DNA of 64,000 nt from Phaeosaccion multiseriatum (taxonomy: Eukaryota; Ochrophyta, other classes): the NCBI GenBank assembly GCA_965112735.1, contig OZ218958.1, positions 1,922,001-1,986,000 on the forward strand, in the 5' to 3' direction. Of this stretch, positions 10,304 through 22,324 are shown piece after piece; within the stretch, counting starts at the first letter, position 1, and every line of letters starts with the position of its first letter. The notes below the pieces were generated by a model. That model made no database searches. It worked only from the letters and a program-made list of their open reading frames with translations, and was not told the DNA's origin. The position numbers were made by a program, and so were the translations under genes.

Positions 10304-12593
10304 TTGGAGGTGCTTGTGCTTGTGGGTGTTTGTATATGTTTGAAAGTGTTGGGTGGGTGAGTACGTTGGTGTGGGCCTGCGTGTGTGCCCTCGAGTGCCA
10401 TCTGCTTCCTACGAAACTGATACTGAAAGTGGCAACTGAACACAACAACAACTGAATCTAAAAACTGCCCACGAATGCAGATGAGAGACGCCATTGCCAG
10501 CACCGAGCGGCGCCTCGCCAGAGCCGCTAAGATCGGAGGAGCTACAGCAGCAGCAGCAGCAGCAGCAGGAGGACGAGGAGGAGGAGGAGGAGGAGGAGGA
10601 GGAGGAGGAGGAGGAGGAGGTGGGGGAGGAGGAGGAAGAGGAGGAGGGGGAGGAGGAGGAGGGGGAGGAGGAGGAGGGGTCGGGGAGGCTATTAGTGCCC
10701 TCCTCTCCTCCTGCGATGACGTGATTCTTGCGTCTCCGGCGGACGCGGGCAGTTTGGACCATCTTCTTACAGCCTCGACGGGTGCGTATTCTCTCTCTTC
10801 TCTCTCTCTCATTTCATGTCTCTCTGTCTCTCTGTCTACCCCTACTTACTCACTCACTCACTCGACCTTTCCTTTCCTCCGTCCCTCCCTCCGTCCCTCC
10901 CTCCCTTTTCCAATCCTCAGAAGCCTCCGCAGCGACTAGGCATCTGCAGCACCTGGCGCGAGTTACCGCAGAGTGGAACGATCTCCGAGGGGCCCTCATC
11001 CGTGCGCTCGGTCTTCCCTCGACCCTCATCTTGTTCGACCTACGCTGCAAGAGACACCCTGTCTCACCGGAGTCGTGTGACCAGAGCGATCGGATAGACC
11101 TTGCGGTCAATGCCGTTGATGCCGTGGTGTGTAGCGGGGCGTTTAAGGAGGGAAGGCTCACGGCCCGGCGACATGTATCAGAGGTGAGAGGGAGGGAGGG
11201 AGGGAGGGAAGGAGGGAGGGAGAGGGAGAGAGAGAGGGAGGGAGGGAGGGAGGGAGTGAGGGAGGGAAGGAAGGAGGGAGGGAGGGAGAGAGAGAGGGAA
11301 GGGTAGGACCGATGTGGTGTGTGTATTCGTGGCTGCTCTTTCTCTCCTCTCCATTTCTTTTGCCGCACCCTCGCAGCCTGCTCCCTTCCCCTCCCCTCCC
11401 CCTCCCTGTCCTGTCCTGTCCATATACCTCTACCCTGCCCATGCACATCTGCTCTACCCACATATCTCTACCCTCTCCGGCCCTGTCCATATACCTCCAC
11501 CCTGCCTAACCCTCCCTCCCTCCCTCCCCCCATGCAGAGCACCATGAAGATTCTTCGAGTGACCGGCGTGACTCGGATGGTGCATCACTTGCCGTACTTG
11601 GAGGGGCTCAAGAAGCGCTGTCTCAGCAGGGGAGAGAACGTGGGATATCTCAGTGATGATGAGATGCCTGAAGGTGAGGGGGGTGGAGGGGGAGGGGGAG
11701 GGGGCAAACAAGAGAGGAAGGTAGAGAGAGAGAGAGAGGTAGAGAGGTGTGGAGGTGGAGAGAGTGAGACAGAGAGAGATGGAAGAAGAGAGAGGGTGGA
11801 GAGGTAGAGAGAGGAGGGGAGGGCAGATAGAGGGAGGGAGAGAGATTGAAGGCATGTGAGTGTCTGGGGACGGGGGCGGGTGCGGGTGCCAGCCCTCTTC
11901 CCCCCTCTATTCTCTCCTCCCATCCCGTCCCCTCCCCATCTACTGCCATCCCTCCCCTCCCCTCTCCTCCCAGGGCGAGGCGATCGCGAGAAGGTGCCAG
12001 ACACAGTGGGCTCGAGTGAGAGCTGGGGAGCCGCGCAGGTGTGTGCTTACACTCAATCACCCTCTCTTATGTCCCTCTCTCCGTCGTTTCTCTCTTAATC
12101 TGTCTCGCTCTTTTCCTCTCCTCTCTCTCGCTCTTTTCCTCTCTCCTCTCTCTGTATATCCCCCGTGTTCTCTTGTTATGCATCTCTCTTCCCTCTTTCC
12201 CTCTCCCCTCTCTCTCTTGTCTGCTTTCACTCACTCTTTCGTTGTCTCTCCTCCACCCCCCCCCTCTCGCTCTCTCTCTCCCTCTTTACCTGTGGTCTCT
12301 GTCCATATGCCTCTACCCATGTGCCTCCTCCATGTGCAGGTGGCGGTGGCAGCGGTCGTGGAGGCTGTCAATGACGTCATGCTTGCCAAGGTATGGCGAC
12401 GACGCAATCAGTGTGTTGTGTATGCCCAACCCGTATACCCGATCGGTATACACATTCCCTCTGTAACGCTATGTTGTCCCGACCTTGCCATGGCCCCGAT
12501 TCGGATGCTTTTCCGCCCCGATCCTCTGCGCACACACATACACGCACCTAACCCCCGCCCCCTCCTGCCTCCCGCCTCACACACACACGCTCG

Positions 12594-12658
<65 letters not shown>

Positions 12659-14233
12659 CGAAACAGGTGCACAATGCCTTTGTGGCAGTGCGCCCCCCCG
12701 GGCACCACGCGGGTGTGCACGTGTGTGCCATGGGAGCAGCGTCGAACGGCTTTTGCCTCATGAACAATGTGGCGGTGGGGGCCACACATGCAAGGAGGAA
12801 TATGCAGGCACAACGGGTGGCCGTGGTCGACTTCGACGCACATCACGGGGTGAGAGAGAGGGAGGCTGGCCATTGGGAGGAGGAGAGTAGAGGGGCCAAG
12901 AGTGGGGCTGGAGGGTGATGGAGAGGGGGGAGGAGGGGAGGGGGGGGGCGCAAGCCAACCAACCAACCAACCAACCAACCAATCCCTCAACCCAACCCCA
13001 ACCCACACACACACACACCCGCCAAACCCACCCTCCCACACACACGCGCGCGCGCACATGCACATACGCGCACACACACACACACAAACACGCACACACA
13101 ACCCAAACAGAACGGGACTCAGGAGATCCTCGCCCACACCTTCGACAGGGGCTTCCTCTTCATCTCCCTGCACGCCTACGGCCAATCGGGGGACGGTATG
13201 GGCCGTATCTTCCCGGGCAGTGGCGGCTCCAGGGCTCCGACTGACGCCCCGCACTCACACGTGTTGAACCTTCCTCTGGGGCCCGTGATTCGTCCTGATG
13301 CCTTCCATGCGGCCACGACAAAGGCCGTGGCGAAGCTAAGGAGCTTCAAGCCGGACCTGATTATGCTTAGTGCGGGCTTCGACGGGCACTACGCGGGTGG
13401 GTGGGGGGAGGGAGGGAGGGAGGGAAGGGGGGGAGGGGAGGGAGGGAGGGAGGGAGGGGAGGGAGGGAGGGAGGGAGGGGGGGGGTGTGCAGGGGAAGAG
13501 GGAGGGGAGGGAGGGGAGGGAGCTTAAGCCGTAGCTTCATCCCTTTGCGCCTTGTGCGTGTGCTTGTTCTCGTGCTTAAGTGCTGCAGCTCCAGCGCCGT
13601 CCACTGCCATCCTCCGTCTGAGGCCCTTTGTGAGGCCCCTCTGCTATCCTGTCCCGTCCTGTGGCCATTCGCCCTTCTTTCTCACCTTCTTGCACGCGTC
13701 CATGCACGCGTCCCCCACCCCACCCCACCCTGGCCTGGCCTGTCCTATGACCTGTGGATGCATGCCGCTCTCTCCCTCTCTCTTCCCCTCTCTCTCTCTC
13801 GCCCACTCCCTCTTTCTCTCTCTCTCCTTTCTATTTCCTTCTCTCTTTCTCTCTCTCTTCTACTACTACTACAACAACAACAACAGACCCCACCGCTTTG
13901 GGTCGTCTCCGTGCTGTGGACTTTGGCATCTTCACGACTCGCATGGTGGAGGCGGCAGAGGAGCTGTGCGGGGGGCGTCTCGTTAGCGTGTTGGAGGGAG
14001 GCTATGCAGCAGAGTGCATGGACATCAGCAACACCACCACCTCAATACGGCGAGGAGGGGGAGGAGTAGGAGGGCTGGGCGGGGGGGGCACGAGGAGGGG
14101 GAGCGGTGGTTGCGAGGAAGGTCTTGCCGACTGTGTCTTTACACACGTGGAGGCGCTGGCGAGTGCGCTCACCAAGAAGCAGGACAAGAAGGAGAAGGAC
14201 AAGTCAGAGCAAGGACGGGCGGCGGCACAATGA
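5754..14233 (+). CDS. PWWP-like domain / class II histone deacetylase fusion protein
   Basis: Fifteen exons: 5754-5921, 6063-6146, 6330-6455, 6736-7101, 7531-7662, 7779-9683, 10061-10213, 10481-10781, 10921-11183, 11538-11673, 11974-12038, 12340-12390, 12667-12849, 13111-13396, 13887-14233. They close in frame to about 1,521 aa. Exons 1-3 resemble a PWWP module (GDPVALAVKPQGGWWPVRI, then VLVVFLCDG and HHWFCWVGE). Residues 214-259 carry eight Cys and may bind zinc. Residues about 293-980 are low complexity and then coiled coil. The C-terminus is a class II HDAC: PPGHH (1260-1264), DFDAHHG (zinc ligands D1307 and H1309), GFDGH (third ligand D1402) and LEGGY (Y1446). All catalytic residues are present, so an active nuclear lysine deacetylase is expected, with the PWWP perhaps recruiting it to methylated histone or DNA. 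The start could instead be ATG 5727. That exons 1-5 and the HDAC belong to one transcript rests on continuous phase-compatible exons; RNA evidence is lacking. Confidence 0.82.
6904..6916 (+). repeat. Dispersed 13-bp word GTTGGTGATACAG
   Basis: Exact copy in HDAC exon 4, read as VVGDTAA. Confidence 0.9.
8271..8840 (+). repeat. Cluster of four 13-bp word copies in HDAC exon 6
   Basis: One exact copy (8483-8495, RLVIQ) and three one-base variants at 8273-8285 (QLLIQ), 8354-8366 (QLVVQ) and 8828-8840 (QLVVQ). Confidence 0.85.
9699..9721 (+). repeat. Poly-G run in HDAC intron 6
   Basis: An almost uninterrupted G run of about 20 bases, 15 bases after the 5' splice site at 9684. Confidence 0.9.
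10243..10303 (+). repeat. (GT)n microsatellite in HDAC intron 7
   Basis: GT dinucleotide repeats with a few interruptions, just inside the intron. Confidence 0.9.
10548..10680 (+). repeat. Coding (GCA)n/(GGA)n tract in HDAC exon 8
   Basis: Encodes poly-Ala followed by about 35 Gly within the linker between coiled coil and catalytic domain. Its length should vary between strains. Confidence 0.9.
11184..11537 (+). repeat. HDAC intron 9 with GGGA tract at 5' end and CCCT tract at 3' end
   Basis: GGGA repeats start right after the donor (11184-11300). A CCCT/CCTC tract precedes the acceptor (11505-11537). The two ends are complementary and could pair in the RNA. Confidence 0.75.
12597..12656 (+). 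repeat. (CA)n microsatellite in HDAC intron 12
   Basis: About 30 uninterrupted CA units ending ten bases before the acceptor at 12666. Confidence 0.95.
13397..13523 (+). repeat. (GGGA)n tract at the start of HDAC intron 14
   Basis: GGGA repeats begin directly after the donor GTGGGT. Confidence 0.9.
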
Positions 14234-14910
14234 CAAGGGCAAAGGAGGGAGGGGCCAAGAAGGTTGGGTCCCTCTTAGGCTCTCTACGGGTCTACAGTGT
14301 GTGTGTGTGTGTATGGTGTGTGTGTGGAGGGGGTGGGGGGGTGCTCGCGGGGAAGCTGTTGCTGCGGCTGCTGCAGAGGGTCAGGGAGAGAGAGCAATGC
14401 CCAGTGAGGGTCAGGGGTATATGCTGGTTCGGATCTATCTCTCTCTCTCTGCATTTCTGCACCCTCCCAACCACACCCACCCCCAATCACCCACCTACGC
14501 ACCCACGCACACACCCTGCCACCCACCCCTACGTTCGGTCCTTTGTGCATTGGGCGTGCAGCAGCCCGAAGATTGGCGCCGATAGAGTGACTGAACAGAG
14601 AGAGAGTCAACTGAATTATGATGGTAATCGGTAGGTACGTATGTAGGTATGTATATCATCGTATTATATTTTTTACAGTTACAGCCTCCCTCCCCAGTCG
14701 CCCATAGGAGAGGCAAAAGGTCGTAGTCACCCAAGCGCATGACGCAAAGGGTTTTCACGAAGCTGCCGCTCTCTCTAGCTATCACATCACCCAGTCAGCC
14801 AGTCAGCCAGTCAACCGGTGCCTCGCGGTCTCACCTCTTCTCCAGCTAGGAAAGCATGCTCATTATTCCTTCCTCCTCTAACATACATAGTAGATACCTC
14901 TCCTTTTTTT
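14234..14910. other. Convergent intergenic region, HDAC / GH16
   Basis: About 680 bp between two converging stop codons. It holds a (GT)n tract near 14297, a GTATGTA-rich stretch at 14635-14655 and CAGTCAGC repeats at 14790-14815. No gene is visible; it should contain both 3' UTRs. Confidence 0.5.
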
Positions 14911-17900
14911 TTACACACCAGCACCACTTTGCTGATGATCTTGGGATCTTACAGTTTCAGTTTCAGCCACAAGATCGGTTTCCGTGTCAGCCTCCTCCTC
15001 CTCCTCCTCCTCCTCCTCCTCCTCCTCCTCCTCCTCCTCCTCCTCCTCCTCCTGCTCCTCCTCCTCCTCCTCCTCCTCCTCCTCGCTCCCTCGTATTTGG
15101 TCTTCATCATCATCACCATCGTCATCAACGTCGTAATTCACTTCGAGCACTAGGTCACAGTTTGTAACGGTTACATCCAGCTCGTTGGACCCACCCTGGA
15201 TGGTGAAGCGGGTCAGAGGAGAGGTTTCTGTAACCGTTCCCACGACAGAGCAGCGGATGGGCGTGCTCCCCAGTGTTTCACAGGTTGTCGTACCGAAGGT
15301 ATTCTCAGAGCCGTCCATCTGCTGTATCACCATTTCCACCTCTTTTGGTCGTTGGGAGGTGAGCTCGCACGAGAAGGTGTATTTTTCGCCCTCTTCCACA
15401 GACAAGGTTTGGTACAGCTGAATGAATGGGTGGGTGAGTGGAGTGGGTGGGTGGGTGGGTGGGTGGGTGGGGTAATAGCAAGGCAGCGGAGGGGCGCAAT
15501 GAGTTTCGGCGAAGAAGAGGAGGAAGGCAAGGCAAGGAAAAGAAACGACAAGCCACTCCCTCCCCTCCCTCCCTTCTCTCTCCCCTCCCTCGCGCCCTCG
15601 CTCCCCTCGCTCCCCTCCCTCCCTCCCTCCCTCCCTCCCTCCCTCCCTCCCTCCCCCACTCCCTCCCTCCTCCCCCCCCTGTCCTCCTTCTCACCTGTGC
15701 GTGCCATTGCCTTGTGCCCCCCTCATAGAGCCAGAAAGTAACGCCTCCCTCTGCCTGCAGGCCAATGAATCCAACCTCCGAAGAAGAAACATAAGTCTCC
15801 CACTGTGCCATGCCATACTCGAACCGCGGGTTACCCAGGTAGTTATTGGCCAGCAAGATGGCCCCGTGGACCTTGAAGTCGTTAACGTCCTGGGCGTTAC
15901 CCCCTCGAATACCGAAGAAGAACGACGACGATTCGTCGATGGTATGGCTGAGCCCGCACCGTGACCACACGGTGGAAATGGTGCACGTGTACGAGGCGAT
16001 GTCCTCCCAGTCGCCTCCCTCCCGCTGAATAAACACCTCCACGTTTCGCTTCTCCTGCAACTGCAGGACGGCGAAGGAGAGCCAGTACTTTTGCCCTGCG
16101 CTACCGGAGAACCTCTGGTACAGGGCAATGTCCTCCAAGGGTTGGTCGTCGTCATCATCCTCGCTGCCGCCAAATGTGAATGTTGCCTCCCGGAAATGCA
16201 CAGTAAGGTAGTTTTTGCCCCCCCCCGTGTACTTTAGCCAGTGGTCTGAGTCCTCTTCAAAGTCGTGATTGCGGAAGTAGTTGAATCGATACGTCTCCTT
16301 CGGTGGCCGATACACTCGCACACTATCCACCTCCATCCTCTGCGGGAAAGCCTCTTCATCCACTCCCTCCCTCCCCGCCCATACCCCTCCAACCGCCACG
16401 TTGAGAATGAGATAGAACTCGTTGCCATCTGTGAAAGGCCATGTGGACCAGTCGTCCTCCAAATCGTTGGCGAAAAAGAAGTGCGGGGCATCATCATCTA
16501 TGCTTGCCGCGATACCGTCTCGGGTCCATTCGAGGCGATAAGTATGCCACTGAGTCACGTCATCGAGGTGGACCGTGCGACTGCTAGACACCTCAAGGCT
16601 CTCCTCCTGGTTGGTGTTTTTGTGGTTGGAGTCGTCTGAATGCAGTGTTGTAATGACGGCCCCCGCGTTGTACCCCACGTGCTCCATTAGGTCAATCTCA
16701 CCGCTACCAGGCCACACCCCGTAGGGCCGGTTGTTGGAGAGTAGCCAAATGGCAGGCCACGTGCCCACGGCGTCGGGGAGCTTCGCGCGGACCTGCGGGG
16801 GGGGGGGGGTGGTTGTTGTTGGCGAAAGACACACACACACACACACAGACACAGATAGATAGAGAGAGAGGGAAAGAGAAGAGAAAGAGTGTGAATCTTT
16901 GCAAGCGGGGCAGCGACCACACCACACGGACACACCCCCCAGGCACCCACCTCCAGGGTACCGTATGTGAAGATGAACTTGTCCAGCGTAGACACCTTGG
17001 CGGACGTGTAGTCGCCATTGTCCTCGAGCCTCGATTCGATGATCAATCTTCCTCCCGCCACCCTGTTATTAGTGGACATTGATTCACGGATAGAGCAGGT
17101 GGATAGAGTAGAAGCGGGGGGGACGTGAGGGAGGGAGGAAAGCACAGGGTGGTATGAGGCACCGCCATGGGAAGCGCCTGCTCCGCTCTCCTTGGCCTGC
17201 TCCGGCCGGCTGTCCTCCGGTCCGACCTCTGGTCCCCACTAACCTAGCGTTCCTGTACTGGTCTGTGTAGATCTGCAGCTCGCTATTGAACGTCTCGGAA
17301 TCGGAGTCCACGGTCCAGACAGAGGCGTCCAGCGTGTCGCCGTCAAACGTGTCTTCAAAGAGCAGGTCCGCACGGCGAGCTGCAGACGGCGTGGGGGCGG
17401 CTGTCGGGGCCAAGGTTGGCGCCTCTGTGGGTGCCGCTGTTGGGGTGTCTGTGGGTGTGGCAGTGGGTGTGGCAGTGGGTGTAGCAGTGGGTGCGGCTGT
17501 TGCTCCAACGACTGTTGGAGCTGCGGTTGGCGCGGCTGTTGGACCTGCTGTTGCTCCAATCGCTGTTGGGGCTGCTGTTGACACAGTGGTGAACTGTGCA
17601 ACGTGTCGAGGCGGAGAGAGAACCGGAGACGGAAAGGGAAAGGGGAGATAGAACGTGACAAAGCGAAGCAAGCCCGGGGGGGGCACGGCCAGGGGAGAGG
17701 GCGATGCAGCAGGGGTGTGTAAATAAAGTAGGAGGAGCCTCCCTGCTGTGTCCTCCACCTAAGGTGGAACGGAATACTTATCCCGAAATGAGCGAAATTT
17801 GCCCCCACCACAAAAGAAAAGGTGCTCACCCCCCCCCCCCCGTTATGTTCTCCACACACCACCACAGCATCCTCCTCACTCACCTCGGTCTGGGTGGTAT

Positions 17901-18246
17901 CAAAGGAGGGGGCAGGCGTGTCTCCAATACCCGGCTGTGTGGCGTTCGGAGGGAGGTCTCTTGATGGGTCCGGGGGCGAAGTCGGCGCCGGTGAGAACTC
18001 CGGTTCGGTCGCGTTCGGAGGCAGGACGGATCCGTCGGGCAGCAGGGGCTCCGTGGTGTTGCTGGGAGGGGGAGTTGGCACTGATGGTGGCTCTGCCGAA
18101 TCCGTCGAGCGGATCCAGTTGACCAGAACCGCACCGCAGGCGGTTGCGAGTATAAGGACGGCCCACAGCTTGCCCGGTTTTTTCGCGGCCGGCAGCCCAG
18201 GCATTGGTATTCCGACTTGCTGTGGCACAGTGTCATATACGGACAT
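14911..18246 (-). CDS. Type II membrane GH16 beta-glucanase (laminarinase-like)
   Basis: Five exons on the minus strand: 18246-17884, 17593-17244, 17062-16951, 16792-15695, 15417-14911. Together they encode 809 aa. Residues 27-45 form a single uncleaved signal-anchor after a short basic cytosolic tail. A long Pro/Thr/Ala-rich stalk follows (repeated TAAPTA-type units, exons 1-2). The catalytic domain carries the GH16 signature GEIDLMEHVG, with predicted nucleophile E307, D309 and acid/base E312 intact. A beta-rich region after the catalytic domain resembles a carbohydrate-binding module. The C-terminal exon ends in about 30 Glu from a coding CTC tract (14995-15085 on the + strand) and an acidic tail. 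A Golgi or cell-surface role in beta-1,3-glucan (storage or wall) turnover is inferred. A VIQQ-coding near copy of the 13-bp word lies at 15322-15333. Confidence 0.87.
14995..15085 (-). repeat. Coding (GAG)n tract, poly-Glu of the GH16 protein
   Basis: Nearly pure CTC triplets on the + strand, read as poly-Glu on the minus strand in the last GH16 exon. Confidence 0.95.
15600..15655 (-). repeat. (CCCT)n tract in GH16 intron 4
   Basis: CCCT tetranucleotides on the + strand (sense GGGA), about 40 bases after the minus-strand donor at 15694. Confidence 0.9.
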
Positions 18247-19461
18247 TCAACGTCTCCCTACCCACACCGGAACTTAGCAGCAGGCCAACAGCAGAGCGTG
18301 CAAGGAGCAGCAGGAGAGAGGCCCTGCCGTACGTACAATGCTCCTGTACCGATCGATTCGATCGCTACTCTCCCGCCGAATTCTCGGACAAGTGAAATCC
18401 AGACTCACAGATGGATATTTCAGTTATTTCAGGCCATTTCGGGGTCAAGTGCAGGGTCTTCGGGGAAAGGGATCAGCTCCTCAGGTGTCTCTCTCCATTC
18501 AAAGAGGTTCCTTTTACGTTTGTCACGTTGCGTGTTCAATGTACTCTCGTGTAACCTCTCAATAGGCGAAGGAGGTAGTGGAGGAGGGTACGGGGGTTCA
18601 CGCCTCATACCTCGTGCCAGCCACCAGCTCTGCCAGCACTATCAGCGCTAACTGCCTTCCCTCCCTACCCCTAGCAGGGTGTCACATCCAGGCATGAAAC
18701 ATCATTCAGATGTGCGCGCACTCTTCTGTGGTATCATGCTGTCATGCTGTCTGCCCTGGCCCCGGCTTTCATGGTATCATGCTGTCACACTGCCTCCACT
18801 GGCCCCGGCTTTCCAGCCTACCAGACTCGGCTCTCCCTCTCTTATCACCCTCCTTCTATACTCGGGGTACAACTTCGGCCCGACTCCATCGAAGGTAGTG
18901 AGCTTCGATAAGGACAGCGTTGGCTCTACCCCTCCTTTCCCCTTCTATCGATCTCCCTCACTACAAAATCGACATTTCCGCACATGATGTCGAGGCACCG
19001 CTGCAGCAGAGATTGGGGAAGACGCTCCAGAGGCCCAGGACGAGAGCTTTGTACACCGAGCAGGCCTCACCTTCCCCTCCCTCTGACCCTCTCGTTTGCT
19101 GCTGAGGTCGCAGGATTGAAGCAGCTGCGCTTCCGTCTCCGAAGAGGTACGACGCCCTCCGCTCGAGGCAGCAGGAAGCGACACAAGGAGGCGGCATGTC
19201 GCCCACAACCCCATAGTTCATCCACCTCGTGCACAGTGCGCAGAGGGAGGGCGGAAGGTCTCTGGAATCGCCTCCCACCTCCCCTCCCCTCCCCTCCCCT
19301 CCCCTCGGTTCTCTCCCGTCGCCGCCAGTACTGTACACCACCAGGAGCGAAAGAGGAGGACATCGCTGTGGTCTTGTCGCGCACAATGCCCTGGCCCCGA
19401 GGGGTTCCTTCGCGGACCGGACCAGGAAACAGGGGTGGGTGGGTGGGTGGGTGGGTGGAGC

Positions 19462-19498
<37 letters not shown>

Positions 19499-19759
19499 CC
19501 CGTGCGCTTCCACTTGCTTCATCGTCGCTGTTTCCTGGGTACAACTCGCTCTTGTACTCTCTGTCCTTCTCGCGGGCGGCGGATAGGCACTATATGATAT
19601 CCTCGGGTATCTTTGTACAGCGAGGGACGAGCCTCCGGAGTTGTGAGTGCCACACGGGTTACGCCGTGTGGGTGATTGGGAGCGCTGAGAGTCTAGCCTC
19701 GTCCCTCCAAACAAAAAGCAATGGAGGATAATCCCCCCCCCCACCACCTTGGCTACTCA
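18247..19759. other. Intergenic region upstream of the GH16 gene
   Basis: About 1.5 kb between the GH16 start and the MED6 stop, both on the minus strand. Open frames of up to 226 codons exist on both strands, but none has recognisable domains or coherent composition. It contains a repeated phrase (TGGTATCATGCTGTCA-type at 18730 and 18770), a (GGGT)n tract at 19435-19459 and a (TC)n tract at 19467-19498. It should hold the GH16 promoter and the MED6 3' UTR. Confidence 0.45.
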
Positions 19760-20738
19760 CTACACCCCCTTCCCACCCACCGCCGCTCCCTCCTGCAGTG
19801 GCTTGGCGCTGCTGGTCAGGTGCCTCTCCACGAGGTTGAGAAGGATATTGTCCACCGCCACCTTGGGGGTTGTGAGAGTGGCCTCTTGGCCAGCCTCCTC
19901 CCTCTTGCCCCTCCTCATCTCCTCCAAGGCGACCTTGTTCCACGCCCAATCATAGCCTCCGTTCGCATTGACCTGGGGTAGCTCGAGCAGCTGACCAAAC
20001 GCCGTGCTGATGTGGAAGGCGAACTTGTTCAGCCGGCTGTTGATGAGAGAGAGCACCGTCGGCGCCTGCAGCAGAGCGGAGAGGGGAGGCGGAAACATAC
20101 AGCACACCGCAGGACGACAAGAGTGTTTAGCTCCTTGCACATTTGGCAACTGCAGCTTGCTTGCACCCCGATTCGATCGTTTTCTCTTTCTAGACCACCG
20201 AACCTGGTAAATGGTACCGTCCATGATGTAGTAGATGGAGCGGACATCCGCTTCGCTGCTCGTCCTTCGGTACCGCTTCAGGATCACGAACAGCCGGGGC
20301 TGCACCTGATGCCCCTGCGTTGGCAAACAGAGAGAGGGGCAAGGGTGGTGCGAGTGGGGAGTCCCATCAGGGGGCGAGGGAGGGGAAAACACGGCGACGC
20401 GGCCGCCAAAAAAGACCAGCATCATCTCCTCCTCCTGATAGCGTGATAGCATGTCGTACCTCCGGCAGCGGTGGGCTGGGCACGGGGGGATCCTCGGGAG
20501 GGAGGTCCGCGAGCACGTACTCCGTCCCCGTCATGGCACGGAGAGCGCTGGTCGGGTCCAGCCCTTGCATGCGGCAAATCTCGTTGCTGCAGCTCTTATC
20601 GTAGAAGGGCGACAGCGCAAAGTAGTCCAGCGCGTTGACAGCCCCCAACCCCCACTGCTGCAGCCACACGGGGTCCTGGAAGCTGAGGCCGCTTTGGTCG
20701 ATCTCGACCTCCTGCTTTCGGCCCGTTAATCCGTCCAT
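19760..20738 (-). CDS. MED6: Mediator complex subunit 6
   Basis: Three exons (20738-20460, 20314-20204, 20065-19760) encode 231 aa, close to the usual MED6 length. The N-terminal half has the family pattern WLQQWGLGAVNALDYFALSP, then FYDKSCSNEICRMQ, and later GTEYVL. Exon 2 gives LFVILKRYRR and the IYYIMDGTIYQ strand typical of MED6, and exon 3 an amphipathic helical tail. MED6 sits in the Mediator head and contacts RNA polymerase II; the nuclear role is from family knowledge. It is divergent from VTI1 with 339 bp between starts. Confidence 0.9.
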
Positions 20739-21077
20739 TCTTCTTCCGTGTGGCTGGAAGGGGGAAGCAGCTACAAATGACGGTTACACAGGAAGCATAG
20801 GCCAGCTGAGGGAGGCGCTTATGCCGCTGAGGGAAGGGAAGCAAAGAATGAAGAGGAAAAGACGGTCGATCTGAAATTTCGTATATTTTTTTTCTCCCTC
20901 CTCCTCTCTAAACCCCCCTTATCAGCAGAGAAGTAGTGTAGTAAAGACAAACAGAGAACTTTCAACCACCTCGAAGACACCAGTAGTGGCACCACCAGCA
21001 CTACCACCTTCACCGCACAATTTGGAAGTCCTACGGCGGCCCCCGAGGGAAGGGAGGCGAGATAGAACACAACCCCG
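20739..21077. promoter_or_regulatory. Divergent promoter region, MED6 / VTI1
   Basis: 339 bp between two start codons on opposite strands. An AT-rich patch (TATATTTTTTTT) lies at 20881-20892. No further element is identifiable by eye. Confidence 0.4.
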
Positions 21078-22275
21078 ATGGCGACCTCTGTGTTTGAGAG
21101 CTACGATGAGGAGTATGTATCCATCGTTAAGGACGTAAGGAAGGACCTGAGCCATGCCCTGACTTACGAGGCGGATGCTGGTGAGTAAGAGCTGCAAGCA
21201 TGCGTGCTTTGTATTGGTGTTGCTGGAGGCAATGCGGGAACTTTCCTTCCCCCACACACCCCCATCCTGCCTGTGTCGTCCCTTCCCTGCCTTAGACGCG
21301 TGTGTCTTCCCGTACACAACCCTCCCCTGCCTGTGTGCTCCCTTTTGCGCCTCGAACGCCGTGTGCACAGATGCGAAAAGGACACAATTACGGAACGTGG
21401 ACCTGCAGCTGGGTCAAGCAGAGGACTTGCTGAAGCAGATGGGCATTGAGGCGCGGTCGGCCAGCAGCTCGGGGGGGAAGAAGCAGATGCAAGACAAGCT
21501 GGTCACCTACAAGCGGGCGGTGGGCGGACTCAGGGACGAGTACAAGAGGGGGGTGGGCGAGATGGAGCGGGACGGCCTGTTCGGAGCGCCTTCGGTGAGT
21601 AGCGTAGCCGTGCAGCAGCCCAGAAGCAGGGTGAAGGAGGGGGAAAGAGGTGTCTTCGTCTTCACCTCCTTGTAACCAGCCCTGTTTTGCCGCCCCGCGA
21701 AGGAGACAATTGGAAGCGTTGATCGATTGATAGGCGCGCCATGCCTAATCAGAGATCCGCGCTGCACTGCGGTGCTGTCTGCCCCCTCGCCCACCCACAC
21801 TAACACGCTCAGTATGCCACTACTCAGGGAGACGCTTCGAGAGAGCAGCGCGGGAGGCTTCTTCAGACCAACGAGAAGCTCAATCAGCAGGGGGAGCGCA
21901 TCGAAAACAGCAAAAGAATGGTGCTGGAAATTGAGGACACAGGTAGGGAAGCCCGCCATTCAGTTGTGTAGCGGGAGATTGAAGGAAACCTCGCGTCAGA
22001 GGATGTCGGCATGGAAGTTGGCACGCTTGCCAATCGCTCCTCCTCACCCCTCTCTGCCCTACTGCACTGCGCCTTTATTTTGCCCTCATGTGTGATGGCA
22101 GCAATGGAGATTTCGTCAGAGCTGGGCAGGAACAGGGAGAAAATCACCGGTATACACGGCAAGGTGAGTGGGGAAGCACAGGGGGAAAGGATGACAAAAC
22201 CACCAAAGTCCAAGGGGGAAGGAGGTAGCTGGAGCAGCATAGACATACAGAGAGAGAGAGAGAGACAGAGAGAGA

Positions 22276-22324
<49 letters not shown>

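Noticed and set aside
12902-13254. Frames of Thr/His or Val/Cys across the CA/GT repeats of the HDAC introns
   Set aside because: Dinucleotide repeats translated in two alternating codons; the HDAC exons on either side define this as intron.
18961-19747. Several 100-226-codon frames on both strands upstream of GH16
   Set aside because: They overlap each other and the TC and GGGT repeats, have no recognisable motifs, and show no consistent splice structure.
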